DNA from: Helichrysum umbraculigerum
Lineage: Eukaryota; Streptophyta; Magnoliopsida; Asterales; Asteraceae
NCBI GenBank assembly: GCA_949592205.1
Contig: CATIUR010000018.1
Coordinates: 157,501 to 221,500 of the forward strand
Length of the DNA: 64,000 nt
Reading direction: 5' to 3'
Below are positions 12,342-23,993 of this stretch, in pieces (position 1 is the stretch's first letter; each line of letters begins with the position of its first letter). The translations under genes were made by a program, and so were the position numbers. The notes under the pieces were generated by a model that saw nothing but the letters and a program-made list of their open reading frames with translations, was not told the DNA's origin and did not search any database.

Positions 12342-13645
12342 TCATTCGTTCAATCCTTCTTCATCCCTCCTATCCTCACTAAGAACGTCATACCCAACAT
12401 CCAACAAAGCTAGACTCTCTTGGTATTTGTCAATTTGAATCGAGTCCTCCATGATAAACCCTCTGCATTGAGAATCATAATATCCCACATTGTGATCACG
12501 TGTCTTCAAAATTCCATATCTAGCCCCCATGATTAGGTCCCCATTGTCCCTGATTCGCAAAACTCGCCCCAAATCTATTCTATCACAATACATGTTACAT
12601 ACCACCGCCCAAGAGTTTGGGTTCTCATAATCGTTTAAAGCCCACATCATATACCTACTTGCTCCTCTCCTCGGTAATTGTACACGCCTAGGTTGTATTA
12701 CAACCAACTTCTCTTTAAATAACGCAAGCTCCAAGTACATTGGGGATTCATCATCTAAAGGTTTCGGCAGCTGAATTTCTGCGAACATTTCTGCACTCAC
12801 ATCAAATTTTATGATTGAACAATGTGTAACCATGTGCCAACTGTGAGGCCGCCAGCTGTATGCGATCCAGTGCATACAACAGTTTAAATAGACAGGTGAC
12901 CCCTTTACATAAATGGAGAGGAAATTAGGAGGAAATGGGATTGCCCTCCAAATAGCTGTTTTCACGCTGTAAATGTCAACCTGAGATCATAATAAAAACA
13001 ATCAATGATAGATTGAAAAAAGTTAATACAAATCCATTCGTAATATAGTTGAAAATTTTGGGAATGCAGAAAAAGATATACATGTTAAGCAACACTTGCC
13101 TGAGGTCTAGGGGTATAGTGATAGTTGTAAGCCAATCGCACAACCTTATAATCATCGGTCATCTTATCATACCCAAATCCTAAAGCAAGAAAGTAGTTCA
13201 CCATATGGCTTATACGGATCTTAGGAGGGAATACGGTTAGTTTTATCCGGATTGAAGGATTCCATAGAATGATTTTTTCTTCTTTGTATGTGCATTTTTC
13301 ATGACTAAGGCATACAATACCATCAATACATCCAATTATCCTCAAATAGTAATTGGCGCAAGGCATGCAAGTGAAGGGAAATTCAATAAAAGTATCTGGA
13401 TCCACCGTTAAAGCTAGATTGTCAAGATGCACACTATACAATTCCCTGTTCTGCATCGAATCATAGCGATGCATAAGAATACGAGGGTTTGAGTGGTTGT
13501 ACTTTTTGAGATGGAAAAGTTGGAATTCACGAGACGTGATTAATGAAAACCAAGATTTGCACACGGATCGGCAACGAAGAAGTGATTTTGATGGTAGTCT
13601 TGAGAAGATATCGGAGAGCAGTTCGTTTGGGAGATAGTCTCCCAT
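12342..13645 (-). CDS. F-box protein, copy B
   Basis: Paralogue of the gene at 6,625-7,913, same predicted SCF adaptor role. Exons 13645-13100 and 12980-12342 give about 394 residues. The F-box is at residues 1-45 (LPNELLSDIFSRLPSKSLLRCRSVCKSW), then an F-box-associated domain with ILWNPSIR and LGFGYDKMTDDYKVVR. The intron (13099-12981) is again GC-AG, with CAG|GCAAGT and CTCAG, phase 0, joining RPQ to VDIYSVKTAIW. Both copies remain open across their full length despite visible divergence, which suggests both are or recently were functional. Differences cluster in the C-terminal half. Confidence 0.85.
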
Positions 13646-13748
13646 TTTCAGATTACTAGAAAGCGAAATGCAAAATTTTAGAGAGAGACTTTTTGGTGGA
13701 GTTTGAAAAATGGTATAGAAGATGACTGTAAAGAAGGTGTGAGTTTTC

Positions 13749-13758
13749 CATTTTATAA
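13749..13758 (-). promoter_or_regulatory. TATA-box candidate of F-box gene B
   Basis: Minus-strand TTATAAAATG about 105 bases upstream of the start codon at 13,645, at the same place as in the paralogue. Confidence 0.5.
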
Positions 13759-13759
13759 G

Positions 13760-15632
13760 TAAAAGGTCTTGCTAGCGGTGCAATGAATCGAGTCGATATC
13801 CTCTGTTATGTACAGAAGTTCACTCAATCACGCAAACAGACACAAGTAAATGCAATGTGAGATTAGAAATCAGAATAATAATCAGATATCTTAATGCTTT
13901 ACTTTAATGAAAAGTTGAAAATTTATAAGGTATGACGTCTGTTAAATAACGAACAGGTAAATTTGCATTAAATTCTAGCATAAAAGTAGAATATAACCTT
14001 TATTTTATGGAAACAGAAATCATAAATTGTGGTGTATGTTAATAAGGGTAAAAGTGAAATGATAATTGAATCTTTATGGCCTTTTTAATAATGTAAACAT
14101 AAACATATGTGTGTATTTCTGTTGAGGTAATGACCTCTATCTATAGAAGATACAGGGTTTAGAGGTTTAGATAATGGAACGAGATGAACTCAAATTAATC
14201 AATGTCTAATAAATTACTCTGGCTAAACATCAGATACTTAGTAAATGCCACCATTAATGTAATAGCATCTTTTTCTTCAAATGAGTTGGGATTTTGATGA
14301 AATGTAAGTGCCTAACAGTTGATTATCCGTTTTTTTAATACACAATGATAAACTTAAGTGCCTTATGTACTGTTTAAAAATCAAATGAAGACTTCCACTG
14401 GATATCTGCTCATGCTAGGACTGTGAAATTAATTGTCCTGCGTAGTAATCAGTTCCAGAATTGGCAACAAGCTAGTATCGCCACTCAAAAGGTTTTCGGC
14501 GCATTTTCAGTCTGCCTGGAGGCCCGCACTTTGTCTGGCTTAGAAGCTTTTAGTGTGTCATTTTCACTCTCATGTGTGGTGTCAGTTTGTAGCCGCTTTG
14601 GGTTAATTTGTTTTAGTCTGCTGCAAATTTTGGTAGGGTGATTCAGGGAGCAGAGGTTTTTAAGCTACTGTAATGGGTTTATGTAGTTATGCCTTAGGTG
14701 TTTCATACGTGTCTTACTGGAGGTTCCCAAAGGGTTATATTTTGGTTTTTCGTATTTTTATATTAAGTGGTTGATTTAAAAAAGAAAAACGTAAATAAGA
14801 AACTAAGCTCAAATATTTTTAGTAAGCTTGCGTGTAGCCAACAACATGGGATATTATCTCTAAGCTAATTTTTAACTGGACTAAATATCTAATACATTTA
14901 TGGGAATATATTCCCTAAGTTGATCTTGTATTATGTTTCTCCTTCTCCTTGCAAAGAGAAGCCATTTTTAGGTGGCTAGTGTTACATGGTGGTGTTTTGA
15001 CTATCTGTTTAGATGATATGAGCATCATAGTGGTTTGAGCTGTGAAAATTTAATGATGTAATTGACTTAATAATGTTGTTTCTTGAGCTGAAATCGATTA
15101 TTGTTTTGTTGGGTTTATATTATCTGTTGTGTCAAGATTAAGATTTATGATGTTTACTTGTTGGGTTTCCTATGAATTCGCCAACAAGGTTGGGTATGGC
15201 AACCTTATTCACTTCATATATACAGAATCCTATATCTCCGTGAAAATTATTGTCATCCCTATGTAAGTAGAAAGACCCTCCTTTAATCACCATCCTTAAA
15301 GTTTTTGGAACCCTTGCAGTATCTCAACAACAAGTCTTCGATGCATTCAAATTATCTATAGTTGATTGATTTTTCCCAACAACAAATTGATTGGTTTTGA
15401 ATATCGAATCTCAGCTAAACTGTCACCTTGTTCAACACTCAGTTAACCGTTATCCAAGTTCTGGTAGTATTGTCATATGGTATGGTCAATGTGTAACCAT
15501 GGGATGTTGCTTTGAACAATTGGGATTACTGGTCGCGTTTCTTGGGTAATGACGATTATTGTGTGTCATACTTTACTTGATTATAGAAGCTTGGATGTTG
15601 TGGATTCTTCCAACTGTTTTGATTAAGCTACA
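13760..15632. other. Spacer in copy B and beyond, no gene seen
   Basis: Up to about 15,200 this is the right part of duplication copy B, matching 8,030-9,230. A 72-codon open stretch at 14,423-14,641 overlaps the noncoding part conserved with copy A, where the frame is not kept, so I do not call it. From 15,200 to the SINE I see no recognisable feature. Confidence 0.5.
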
Positions 15633-15646
15633 GATTATTTAAATGA

Positions 15647-15804
15647 TTTTTTTTTTTAGAGAGAGAAGTATTCTACCACTACTACCACACGAATATATAC
15701 AGTAAACCCACAGATATTTACATTTTGTCCTGCAGCAGGACTTGAACCCTCAACCTCAAGGTTGGAGGGCCACCTCGATACTGCTAGGCCAATGGCCCTT
15801 TGGT
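15647..15804 (-). mobile_element. tRNA-derived SINE
   Basis: On the minus strand the element starts with a tRNA-like head holding a good B box (GGTTCAAGTCC) and an A-box-like GGCCTAGCAGTATCGAGG. It ends in an A run (the T run at 15,647-15,657 on the plus strand). It is flanked by an imperfect 14-bp direct repeat, GATTATTTAAATGA at 15,633-15,646 and GATTATTAAAGTGA at 15,805-15,818, as expected for LINE-assisted insertion. Confidence 0.7.
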
Positions 15805-16114
15805 GATTATTAAAGTGAATTAAAGGATGGCTATATGTTGCTAAATTTCATAGGCTATAAATATTTTTCAACAGTTTTTGATTGATTGCTAAGTCACTTT
15901 GCAAACAGTATAACTAAACCATACTGGACTAGAACTGAATTCAAGATGATTAACCTTTTACAAAAGGATAACTTTGGACAAATTAGCATGTGACATATTT
16001 GACATGTATTGTTAGTGTTATTTTCCCTTGACCTATTTAACCCATCAATAAAAAGATATAATCAATATTCATATGGTTTGATGTATAACTTAGGCTTTTC
16101 TCATTTCATTTCAG

Positions 16115-16165
16115 TATAAGCCGACTGATCATGCCTCTCATATGATGGAGCAGTGGAAGGGCTGA
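16115..16165 (+). pseudogene. Orphan terminal-exon-like sequence
   Basis: A strong acceptor (pyrimidine-rich TTTTCTCATTTCATTTCAG) is followed by 16 sense codons and TGA (YKPTDHASHMMEQWKG). The sequence after it looks like a 3' UTR. It could be the last exon of a gene whose other exons were lost or that I cannot recognise upstream. I do not know the protein. An accidental reading is possible since the stretch is short. Confidence 0.25.
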
Positions 16166-16771
16166 TTTTATGGCTTGTTACTATGCGGTTACAGTGAATT
16201 ATCGCTTGGGGTGCTTGAAGTTTTATTGATCACTTGTTTTGGTCTAGTGGTTTTCGTTGTTATAGTTGTTGCCATATACATTTTCTGTCGTGTATATGTA
16301 TTCTTTCTATCATGTTTAACTTTGTCTAGAGTCTTATGTGGCAGGCTACATCTTTGTACGTGTAACGCTTTATTTTTTTAATATATAAAATTTGTCGGGG
16401 TATATCCCTTTACCCCTATAAGACACACATTTATTAATTAAAAACTCAAGTAATCGATTATATATGCTATCATACCACTAAGGTGTCCCATTTCAAGTAT
16501 CAAAGACGTACATATATCTCAGTTTTGAACATGTCACCAAATTAAAAGCAAATCCCTAATTATAATTAAGTAAAACATAGTGTTGTTATTGTCTTAACAA
16601 AACCCCTGCCTTTATTTCTAATAGCTAATTAGTAGTAACTTCCTTGTGTTGTTAAGTGATTAAGCTAAACCAACTTCTCTAAGATCATGCCTCTCCTGAA
16701 TGCTTCTTGTTTCCTCTACTTGAACATCATCACTGCAATCAAAATTAAACCCAAATTAACTACTAATATTC

Positions 16772-16842
<71 letters not shown>

Positions 16843-17246
16843 GAGTTGTCTAAACTCAACTTCTATCCGGTAACATACATATGCACGGAAATTTCAATGC
16901 GATATCGTGATTTTGAACTAGTAACTAAGTATGTTGCTTGCGTGTATAGAGTATTATTGATAACTGATGATAGGAACATATCACATTTGTTAAACAAGTA
17001 TAAAATAACTTATGTTTTACCAAAACATATCAAATGTTATCAAAATAGATTTTATATAAGTTTCTAGAGGAAGAGTAAACAAATACCCAAACAAGAAACA
17101 TACATATGCAGCTTTTATCAAATGAAGGCATATCAGATTATCAATTCTATGTCCGGTAAACAATCTGCAGGTACAGAAAATTGCATACTTTGCATGCCCA
17201 AATATAGAAACATAATGCTTTTGTATCAAATAAAGTTTTTTAGTGG
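16166..17246. other. Spacer with AT microsatellite, no gene seen
   Basis: Holds possible 3' UTR of the orphan exon, then AT-rich sequence and an (AT)n run at 16,775-16,838. Open stretches across the microsatellite are (IY)n artefacts. Confidence 0.5.
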
Positions 17247-17575
17247 GTTGTACCTTATTCATAGTTAGTTGTACCTTGTGGAATTTTATACCTAATTAGC
17301 TAGTTATGAACTGAATCTTGTACCTTATTCATAGTTAGTTGTACCTTCTGATTTTTCTTACCTAATTAGCCTGGAGTTACTGGGACACTTGCATACTAGT
17401 GTACTTATTCATGAAATTTGGTACAAAAAGAGAGCAAGAACAAGCATGTGGCAATTCTTTGATAGGTTTGTACAGTATGCATCAAAAGTTGTACGTTCTT
17501 CATAGTTAGTTGTACCTTGTGGATTTTCTGCCTAGTAGCCAGTAGCTGCTGGGATACTTGCATAGTGTCTGTCCA
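17247..17575. repeat. Decayed tandem duplications of the 3' end of the bHLH gene
   Basis: Three imperfect copies of a unit holding GTACCTTATTCATAGTTAGTT followed by TACCTAATTAGC or its relatives lie at about 17,247, 17,319 and 17,491. The copy at about 17,319-17,410 also carries a degenerate version of the last coding codons and stop of the bHLH gene (ACTGGGACACTTGCATACT, against GCTGGGATACTTGCATAGT in the gene). So the terminal exon and part of the 3' UTR were copied downstream and have decayed. Confidence 0.65.
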
Positions 17576-18629
17576 CAACCTCAATTACCTTATTTGCTAT
17601 TGCACTTGCATAAACTGATGATCCCTCACAAATCTGCATGCAAAGTTGCAACTTATAACATTCAAGATCATTACAAATTATTTTAAGCATCTGTACAATT
17701 AAAGAAACGTAATGTACAACCCATAACTGCATATCAAAGACTTGTACCTTGGTATTAAATAGGTAACTATAGAAATCACCAATTAGGCCACCAGCAACAT
17801 GATTAAGATCCAACTGTAGTTCATCAAGAACTTTGGAAACAAACAGCAAGCAATTGATTCTCTTTTGTTGGACTAACTTGATAGTAACTTCATCATCAAT
17901 GATTCGGACGTCGACTTCAGTGGTCTTCGATTTTCTTTGAAGCCAAGAACTTCTCAACGTAGAAGCAGAATTACCATTATACACTTGTTGATCATGATCA
18001 CCGCCACCATTCGGCCTAGTGCTTATGCTCTCGACATCTAATGTCGAGTCATCTTCAGTTTTGTGCTTTTTCATCCTTCCTCTATTGCATCTCTTCCTTT
18101 CAACAAGAATTGTGAGTTCCTCGACAGTTCTTTTGAGCTCGTTTATGTACCCAATTGCGTCTCCTACCACTGATGCTCGATCCGCCTTTCATTCATGATC
18201 ACAAAAGAAAAGAAAAGAAAATCCTTTACAAAAAATCATTATGGGTAACCCATTATTTTAATATCCTGTCAAACCGTACCTTTTATATTCTGTTCATAAA
18301 ATTGCAAGTAATTTCATATTGTTACATGGGTCACTAATGGTTTATTGTTCTGATACCAATTAGCCTAATATGGTGAAGAGAAATTCTACACCTTCAAAAA
18401 TATCACACCTACATTAATTTAATGTTACAAAAAGAAAAAAAAAATCTACATAATTATGTGGATTAAGATGTAATTAACCAATCAAATTAACTTGTTTTTT
18501 ATGTTTCTTTGTATGGTTTGTCCATGTCATTTTGTGATACAAACTTTGGGAACCTTTTGCAAGTGTAGCATTCCTCTTTAAACAAACAGAAGATAACTTT
18601 TTGGGTACACACATATGAATCACAATTTA

Positions 18630-18660
<31 letters not shown>

Positions 18661-19560
18661 AAGGCAACATTTGGGATACTTTTACTATTCTTATAAACAT
18701 ACTTTTTTTTTAATCAATTTTCTCATAATATTTGTATTATTTGTACGTAGTTAATTCAGTTTACATAATCATAATTCATTAAAAGTATTTAAAGGATATA
18801 TTTGTTAAGATGTAAGTAATGATACCTTAGAGGGATTAGGGACCAAATTCTTCAAAGCATCAAATTTGTCATTCAATTGTTGTCTCCTATGTTTTTCAGT
18901 AGCAAAATGTTTAGTATCTTTAATATCTCTTCCTTTTCCAACAATCCCATTAATATCACTACTAAACTTCAAAATCCCATCACCTTCATGATACAACTGA
19001 TGATCTCTTTCCATATCCATTTCACCAAAAATCGACCCGCCACCTGTCAAATTATACCCATTCGGTAGGGAATGAATCAATTCCCTAAAGAACGGTGGTT
19101 GTGGCGGGAGATTTAATGGAAGTAAAGGATCGTACGAACTTTGATCGATATGGGCCGGGTTAGAAAATGAAATCGAAGAGTTTGAACATCTTGGTAATTG
19201 AAAAAGATTAAGAAGATCAGGTGGGGTTGGATTTGGTGTAATTAAAGGCATATTTGGTATGTTTTCAGTTGAAATTTGATCATGTGAATGAGTAGCATTG
19301 GTGGTCCAATTAAGATCATGAATTATTTGGTTTTGGTGTTCCATTTCCATGTTGATAAGATGATGGTAATCATTTGATGATTCAAAGTTTGGATTTTGAT
19401 TGAAGTTATGAAGATGGGTGCTTTGTGATAAATTGTTGGTGTCATTTTCTTGATGATTGTGAATATGATTATGATTATGATGATGGTGTTCAATGAGGGA
19501 TTCAAGATGAGTAGGATCATAACAATCACTTCCTTCATACAAATCTGGATTAACTAGCAT
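17532..19560 (-). CDS. bHLH transcription factor, bHLH10/89/91 (tapetal) type
   Basis: Predicted nuclear DNA-binding protein. Exons on the minus strand 19560-18826, 18185-17748 and 17633-17532 join in phase 0 and give about 424 residues. The N-terminal half is His/Asn/Pro-rich and low in complexity (IEHHHHNHNHIHNH). The basic region HFATEKHRRQQLNDKF has the His-Glu-Arg spacing of G-box binders, and exon 2 gives helix 2 (ADRASVVGDAIGYINELKRTVEELTILVERKR). The downstream ACT-like part (SSWLQRKSKTTEVDVRI, then DDEVTIKLVQQKR and VLDELQLDLNHVAGG) matches what I know of Arabidopsis bHLH10, bHLH89 and bHLH91, which act redundantly in tapetum and pollen development. The start at 19,560 is preferred for its A-rich context; an in-frame ATG at 19,752 would add a hydrophobic UTR-like stretch. 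Which of the three it is orthologous to is undecided. Confidence 0.85.
18630..18662. repeat. (AAAT)n microsatellite in bHLH intron 1
   Basis: About eight AAAT units inside the first intron of the bHLH gene. Confidence 0.9.
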
Positions 19561-20342
19561 TTTTGTTTGTCTAAATATGGAAGTTTTTGTTATGGTGTTT
19601 GAAATCAAGAAAACAGAAGGAATTCTGTTGGGAATGGAAATGGACAGAGATGAGAATGAGAGGAAAGGAAGAAGGAATTTGTAGGAGAAGTAGGTTGAGA
19701 GTAGTAGTAAGGAAAGGAAGTTTGTTACTGGGGTGTGTCTAGTGGGACCCACAATCTGTCGCTATCACAAATATATTATTCCTAAAAACTTTACAAAATG
19801 GCGTTTTTTATACATTTATTTGAAAAAAGATAGTGGTTTGAGAAAAGAGGGAAAATAATCGCTTGAAAAGTTTGGTCCATCTAACATATTATTGAGGTTG
19901 TAAATGAGTAGAGCTCGATCTTAGCTAAGTTTTAGCTCAAGTCGAAATTTAATTAAGCTAGTACTTGGCTTGATAGCAAAACTCTACTGATGAATACTCG
20001 ATCTCGACTCGAGAAAGATTTATAATGTCTCATGATGGCTTGAAAAACTCAATGGTTATACAAATAGCGACTTTCAACAATCAAATGTTTTTTCAATTAT
20101 AGTACAATATAAGTTCAATTACAAAAAAAAAAAAAAAAAAACAGTTTAAAAAGTATAAAAAGCCAAATAAAACCTTCTTAAAAGATTAACAAATATTAGA
20201 AGGGTAACACTATCTTATGCTCTAAAGGAATAATATAAGAAGTTTTTAATTAACTTCAACTTTCCTTTTTAGTTTATAAATAAATTGAAATATGTAAATA
20301 TTCAACTTAATTAATGTATATTAATTGTAGTATAAATTATTT
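19561..20342. other. bHLH upstream region
   Basis: Pyrimidine-rich leader (on the minus strand) and promoter of the bHLH gene, with an AATATATT stretch about 210 bases upstream of the start codon. Beyond it the sequence is AT-rich and unassigned. Confidence 0.4.
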
Positions 20343-20604
20343 AAATCATCCTCGTGGTTTTCAATTTGTTCCACCGGTCGTCCCTGACTTTCAAAAAGTA
20401 TTTGATTAGTCTAATTTTTGAAACTTTTGTTCATCAGTAGTCCAAAAAGGACTACCGGTGAACAAAAGTTTCACAAAAATAAATTATTTAAATAGGTCAT
20501 TTTGGACTACCGGTAAATAAAAGTTTCAAAAAATGGACTACTCAAATACTTTTTGAAAGTCAGGGATGAACGGTGGAACAAATTGAAAACCACGGGGATG
20601 ATTT
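20343..20604. mobile_element. Foldback MITE
   Basis: Arms of about 105 bases are nearly perfect inverted repeats: AAATCATCCTCGTGGTTTTC at the left and GAAAACCACGGGGATGATTT at the right, with matching interior (CAAAAAGTATTTGA, GTAGTCCA). The loop is about 50 bases. No coding capacity. Confidence 0.8.
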
Positions 20605-20697
20605 TAATTTACTCTTAATTGTATTTTCAAAGTAAATAAGGAATCTTCAAGTTCAATTAACACTTTCATTTTGCTAACATTTAAAGTTACGAAATTA

Positions 20698-21105
20698 GGG
20701 AAAGGTTATTGTAAGATCACTTATTATCGTATGAACCGTATGAACGACTTTTTTTACTTTTAAATTCAGTGTATGTACATGTTTTGCAAAAAAAGTTATG
20801 CTAAAATTATTAAAATTTTATCCTCTTTAATATTAGAGTAATAAAAAAAAAAAAAGAAAATATATGATACACAAATTAAAGTTGTGTATCACAGCCTTTT
20901 ATATGTGATACTGTGATACACAAAAAAAATTTATGATGTGTATCACATTTTTTTAAAAAAAAATTCGCATAGTAAAGCACACACAATTCTAAGAATTTTG
21001 ATATATATTTTTCATCAAAAACATAATTTAATCTTAAAGTTTAAAGTAAAAATGTCCGTCCTACCGTTCCCACCATAATTAGTGTTCTTATTTGAACCTT
21101 ACCCT
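20698..21105. mobile_element. Mutator-type MITE with 9-bp target duplication
   Basis: Flanked by perfect 9-bp repeats ACGAAATTA at 20,689-20,697 and 21,106-21,114. The ends (GGGAAAGGTTAT left, TTTGAACCTTACCCT right) are imperfect inverted repeats and share the AGGTTCAAATRAG theme with the element at 11,343. A 9-bp duplication is typical of Mutator-like elements. The inner part has repeated TGTGTATCACA phrases. Confidence 0.75.
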
Positions 21106-21114
21106 ACGAAATTA

Positions 21115-22908
21115 ACCTCATACGGAGTAATAACTAAAATCTTCCGACCAAAGAAATGCTATAAAAGGTAAGGAAATGGAATGCATATTTCAACCAATAA
21201 ACTATTCAAAACAAAAAATTTAAACAAATGTCTATTAAACACAAATTTGAATACTTACCCACTATAAGTCTATAACTAATTGCCTGTTAAGTTCAAGTAC
21301 TATTGGAAACTATTTTGTGTGTATGTAAGTGACACTGTAAATTTCCGAATATCACTTAACCAAATTGACAAATATATATACACCTAACCAAGAGTAGGCT
21401 TAGACTTCGAAATTTGTTAAATTAAGGTCTGACATTCATATAGACCGAATCCAGTCTTTGTTATATACATACATCGAGCTCGATTGATTTCTAAAGCTCT
21501 CAAACATAGAAGCTCTAGAAGAAAAAACATTTGAAGAAAGAGTGTTAATATTCGAGAGTTTCTCAACCGTATTCCTCCTAAAAAAAGTTCTTGTAATCTT
21601 CTTTCTTAAGAAGCTACTGTACATATTACATAATATTTCAATATTAGCCAACTTTATCAATTTATTGTAACATTTATTTAAATGATGGAAATTCGTAATA
21701 TATCTTTTTAAACAGGACTCCTTTATAAATCGCAAAAGTTATAAATAGTTCAGGAAATACCGCTACCAACTCCTTTATGTAGGAGTTAGACCATGGGGTG
21801 TATGTTGATGCTCAAAAAGTACGGTAATAGAATATATTTAGTTTATAGTGTTCTCAACATGTTTTTTTATTTTTTTTATTTTTTCAATCAATGTGTGCGG
21901 GGAAAACAACAAAAAAAATTAAACATCGTCTAGGGTCAGACGCAGTCCAAAACACCATTGCGGTGACAAGAACCTCTCGCTCTGCATGTCTTGAATCATG
22001 ATTATTGCAATAGCTATACCTATTTTAATTATTCGATTACTTGTTAAATTCTACACGAAATATGTAAACTGTAAAATAAAATTAAAGATCGTATAGACAT
22101 ATGATATTTAGGTGGTTTAGGAGGGGGATATATGTAATTAGCCCCAATAACATGGACTCGTGGAGGTTGTCAACACGGTACAATAGTTATGATGGGTATA
22201 TCGGTAATTAACTGTAAAAACTTGTCAAAGAGATAATAAGGATACAAGATTCATGGGATTTTAGTACTCGACTTGTGAACGTTAATTTTTTTTTTTCCGT
22301 GTGTGTGTATAGGAATGAGAATTTACACCCCGTACAACAAATATAACACATCTGGAGCCAACAACCTTAAAATTGAAGGATTATTTCGATATTTTAAATT
22401 GAATGTGAACGTTTTTTATAATAACTAGCTACGTAGCTAGTCGATCATTTGTGAGCTTTATAAAGTGAAATAATACTTATGCCTTTTAAAATTGTAGATA
22501 GTTTTTATTATTTAAGGATTTCTTATGCACTATAACAAAAGTATTTATATTTACTCTTTTTTATTCACACATATAAAAATGTTAACTTATTTTTTAAGTT
22601 ATTCAGACTTATAAATGTTTACAAAATGCTCACATTTCTAAGTGAAAATTCAACTAATAATAAAAAATTTCATAATGTTCACACTTATAAGCGTGAAAAA
22701 ATCCAAAATTTACAACATTTAAAAGCGTGGAAATTATTTTGTAACACTCAATATATTCTCGATTCCCAAGTGAAAAGAAATTGTGTGTTACAAAATGAAT
22801 ATCACGCTTTTAAGCGTTGTAAATTTCATATTTTATTCCCTACAAATTTGTTCTAAAATGTATCAATTTCGGTCTGCCCTTCTTTCCCTCATAACCTTAT
22901 CCTTCTAG

Positions 22909-22910
<2 letters not shown>
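21115..22910. other. AT-rich intergenic region, no gene seen
   Basis: No coding region supported. The 99-codon minus-strand open stretch at 21,436-21,735 and the 76-codon plus-strand one at 22,626-22,856 are AT-rich with no domain-like features. The 22,560-22,860 stretch has several phrases of the type ACTTATAAGCGTG and may be an unclassified MITE. Confidence 0.45.

Positions 22911-22948
<38 letters not shown>
22911..22948. repeat. (AT)n microsatellite
   Basis: About 19 AT units. The sequence right of it starts GGAATGATCCACATGG and may be one end of another TA-flanked inverted-repeat element; I could not find the other end. Confidence 0.9.
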
Positions 22949-22952
<4 letters not shown>

Positions 22953-23417
22953 ATGATCCACATGGAAGTGCATTTTTTGAGAGAATGGGGGGAAGTGTTG
23001 ATCCAACCATCCATCTCATTAGAGGTGGCAATTTTAGGCTCATTGGTTATTTATGGGTTAACTTGGTTAATATTTATGAAGGGATGAGTTTGTTGTGTCT
23101 CCCCTCATTTTTTTGAATGAGTCTAAATGGGTATTTAATATAACCTCCAATTGTATAACAATTAACCAACGAATCTAGCGGGTAAAATTTTTTTTTCCAC
23201 CTCATTTCATTTTTTTTTTATTTTTCACTCAAATAAAAAAAAAGTTTGGTGGAAACCCGATGGGTCGACCCGACTCGAGACCCATTTGACCCGACCCCGT
23301 TTAGGCCCATCCTCCTAAATGACCCATCTAGACCCGGACCCATTTAGACCCAAACCCATCTAGACCCGTGATACATCTCATCTAAGCAAAGTAAGGTAAA
23401 CCATATTCTTGTGGTAT
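22949..23417. other. Intergenic region with GACCCATT-like repeats
   Basis: No gene. About 23,265-23,375 repeats GACCCATTTAGACCC and close variants. Confidence 0.5.
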
Positions 23418-23993
23418 GTATGTGTAACACCCCCAAATTTGATGGTTTTGATTAGCGGAAACATTGGTAAAAGCTGGGGGCGCCACATTAACATTGTACA
23501 TGCATACATATCAGAGCATATGATTACAACAAAACATATATATTAAGATGTCAAATGTAATGATTACAAAGTTTTACGATTTCTCGAATCGTACAAGTAC
23601 AAAAGTAGTTAAGTTTTACAAAAGTAGATTCCGTAAATATGACTAAAAACTGATTAGTTATATAAAAGAAATCTAGTTGTCAAAAGTTGGCATCCTATTC
23701 CTTCGGAGTCGCCTATGTTCCAAAGGTGCAGTCGGTTCTTACGTGCGCAACTAATTCCCTGAAAAACATAGTAAAAAGTCAACAACGAGGTTGAGTAAAT
23801 TCACAAGTTTTATGTTTGCAATAGTTGAACCGAGTTTGAGTAGGTTTGTTGACCTAAAAGTCAAATAGTTTCATTTAGAATGTTTGTTCAGGTATAATCG
23901 TGGTGAGGTGTTACCCAAAAGTAGTTGTTGTGGGATGTTACCCAAATCAAATGTTTGAAACGTGTTGTAGGAAAGCAGTATCCTGTTAGTTTA

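Larger units (their letters stand above)
9703..15200 (+). repeat. Tandem segmental duplication, copy B
   Basis: Second copy of the 4.2 kb block, about 1.3 kb longer. Two insertions absent from copy A explain most of the extra length: a retrocopy at 10,641-11,135 and a foldback MITE at about 11,343-11,925. Both therefore postdate the duplication. Copy B also keeps a short stretch around 10,215-10,240 (GCTGGCCGTTGATCCTGG) that copy A lacks. Confidence 0.75.

Noticed and set aside
22528..22860. CACTA-type element starting CACTATAACAAAA
   Set aside because: I could not find the matching inverted end or a 3-bp target duplication.
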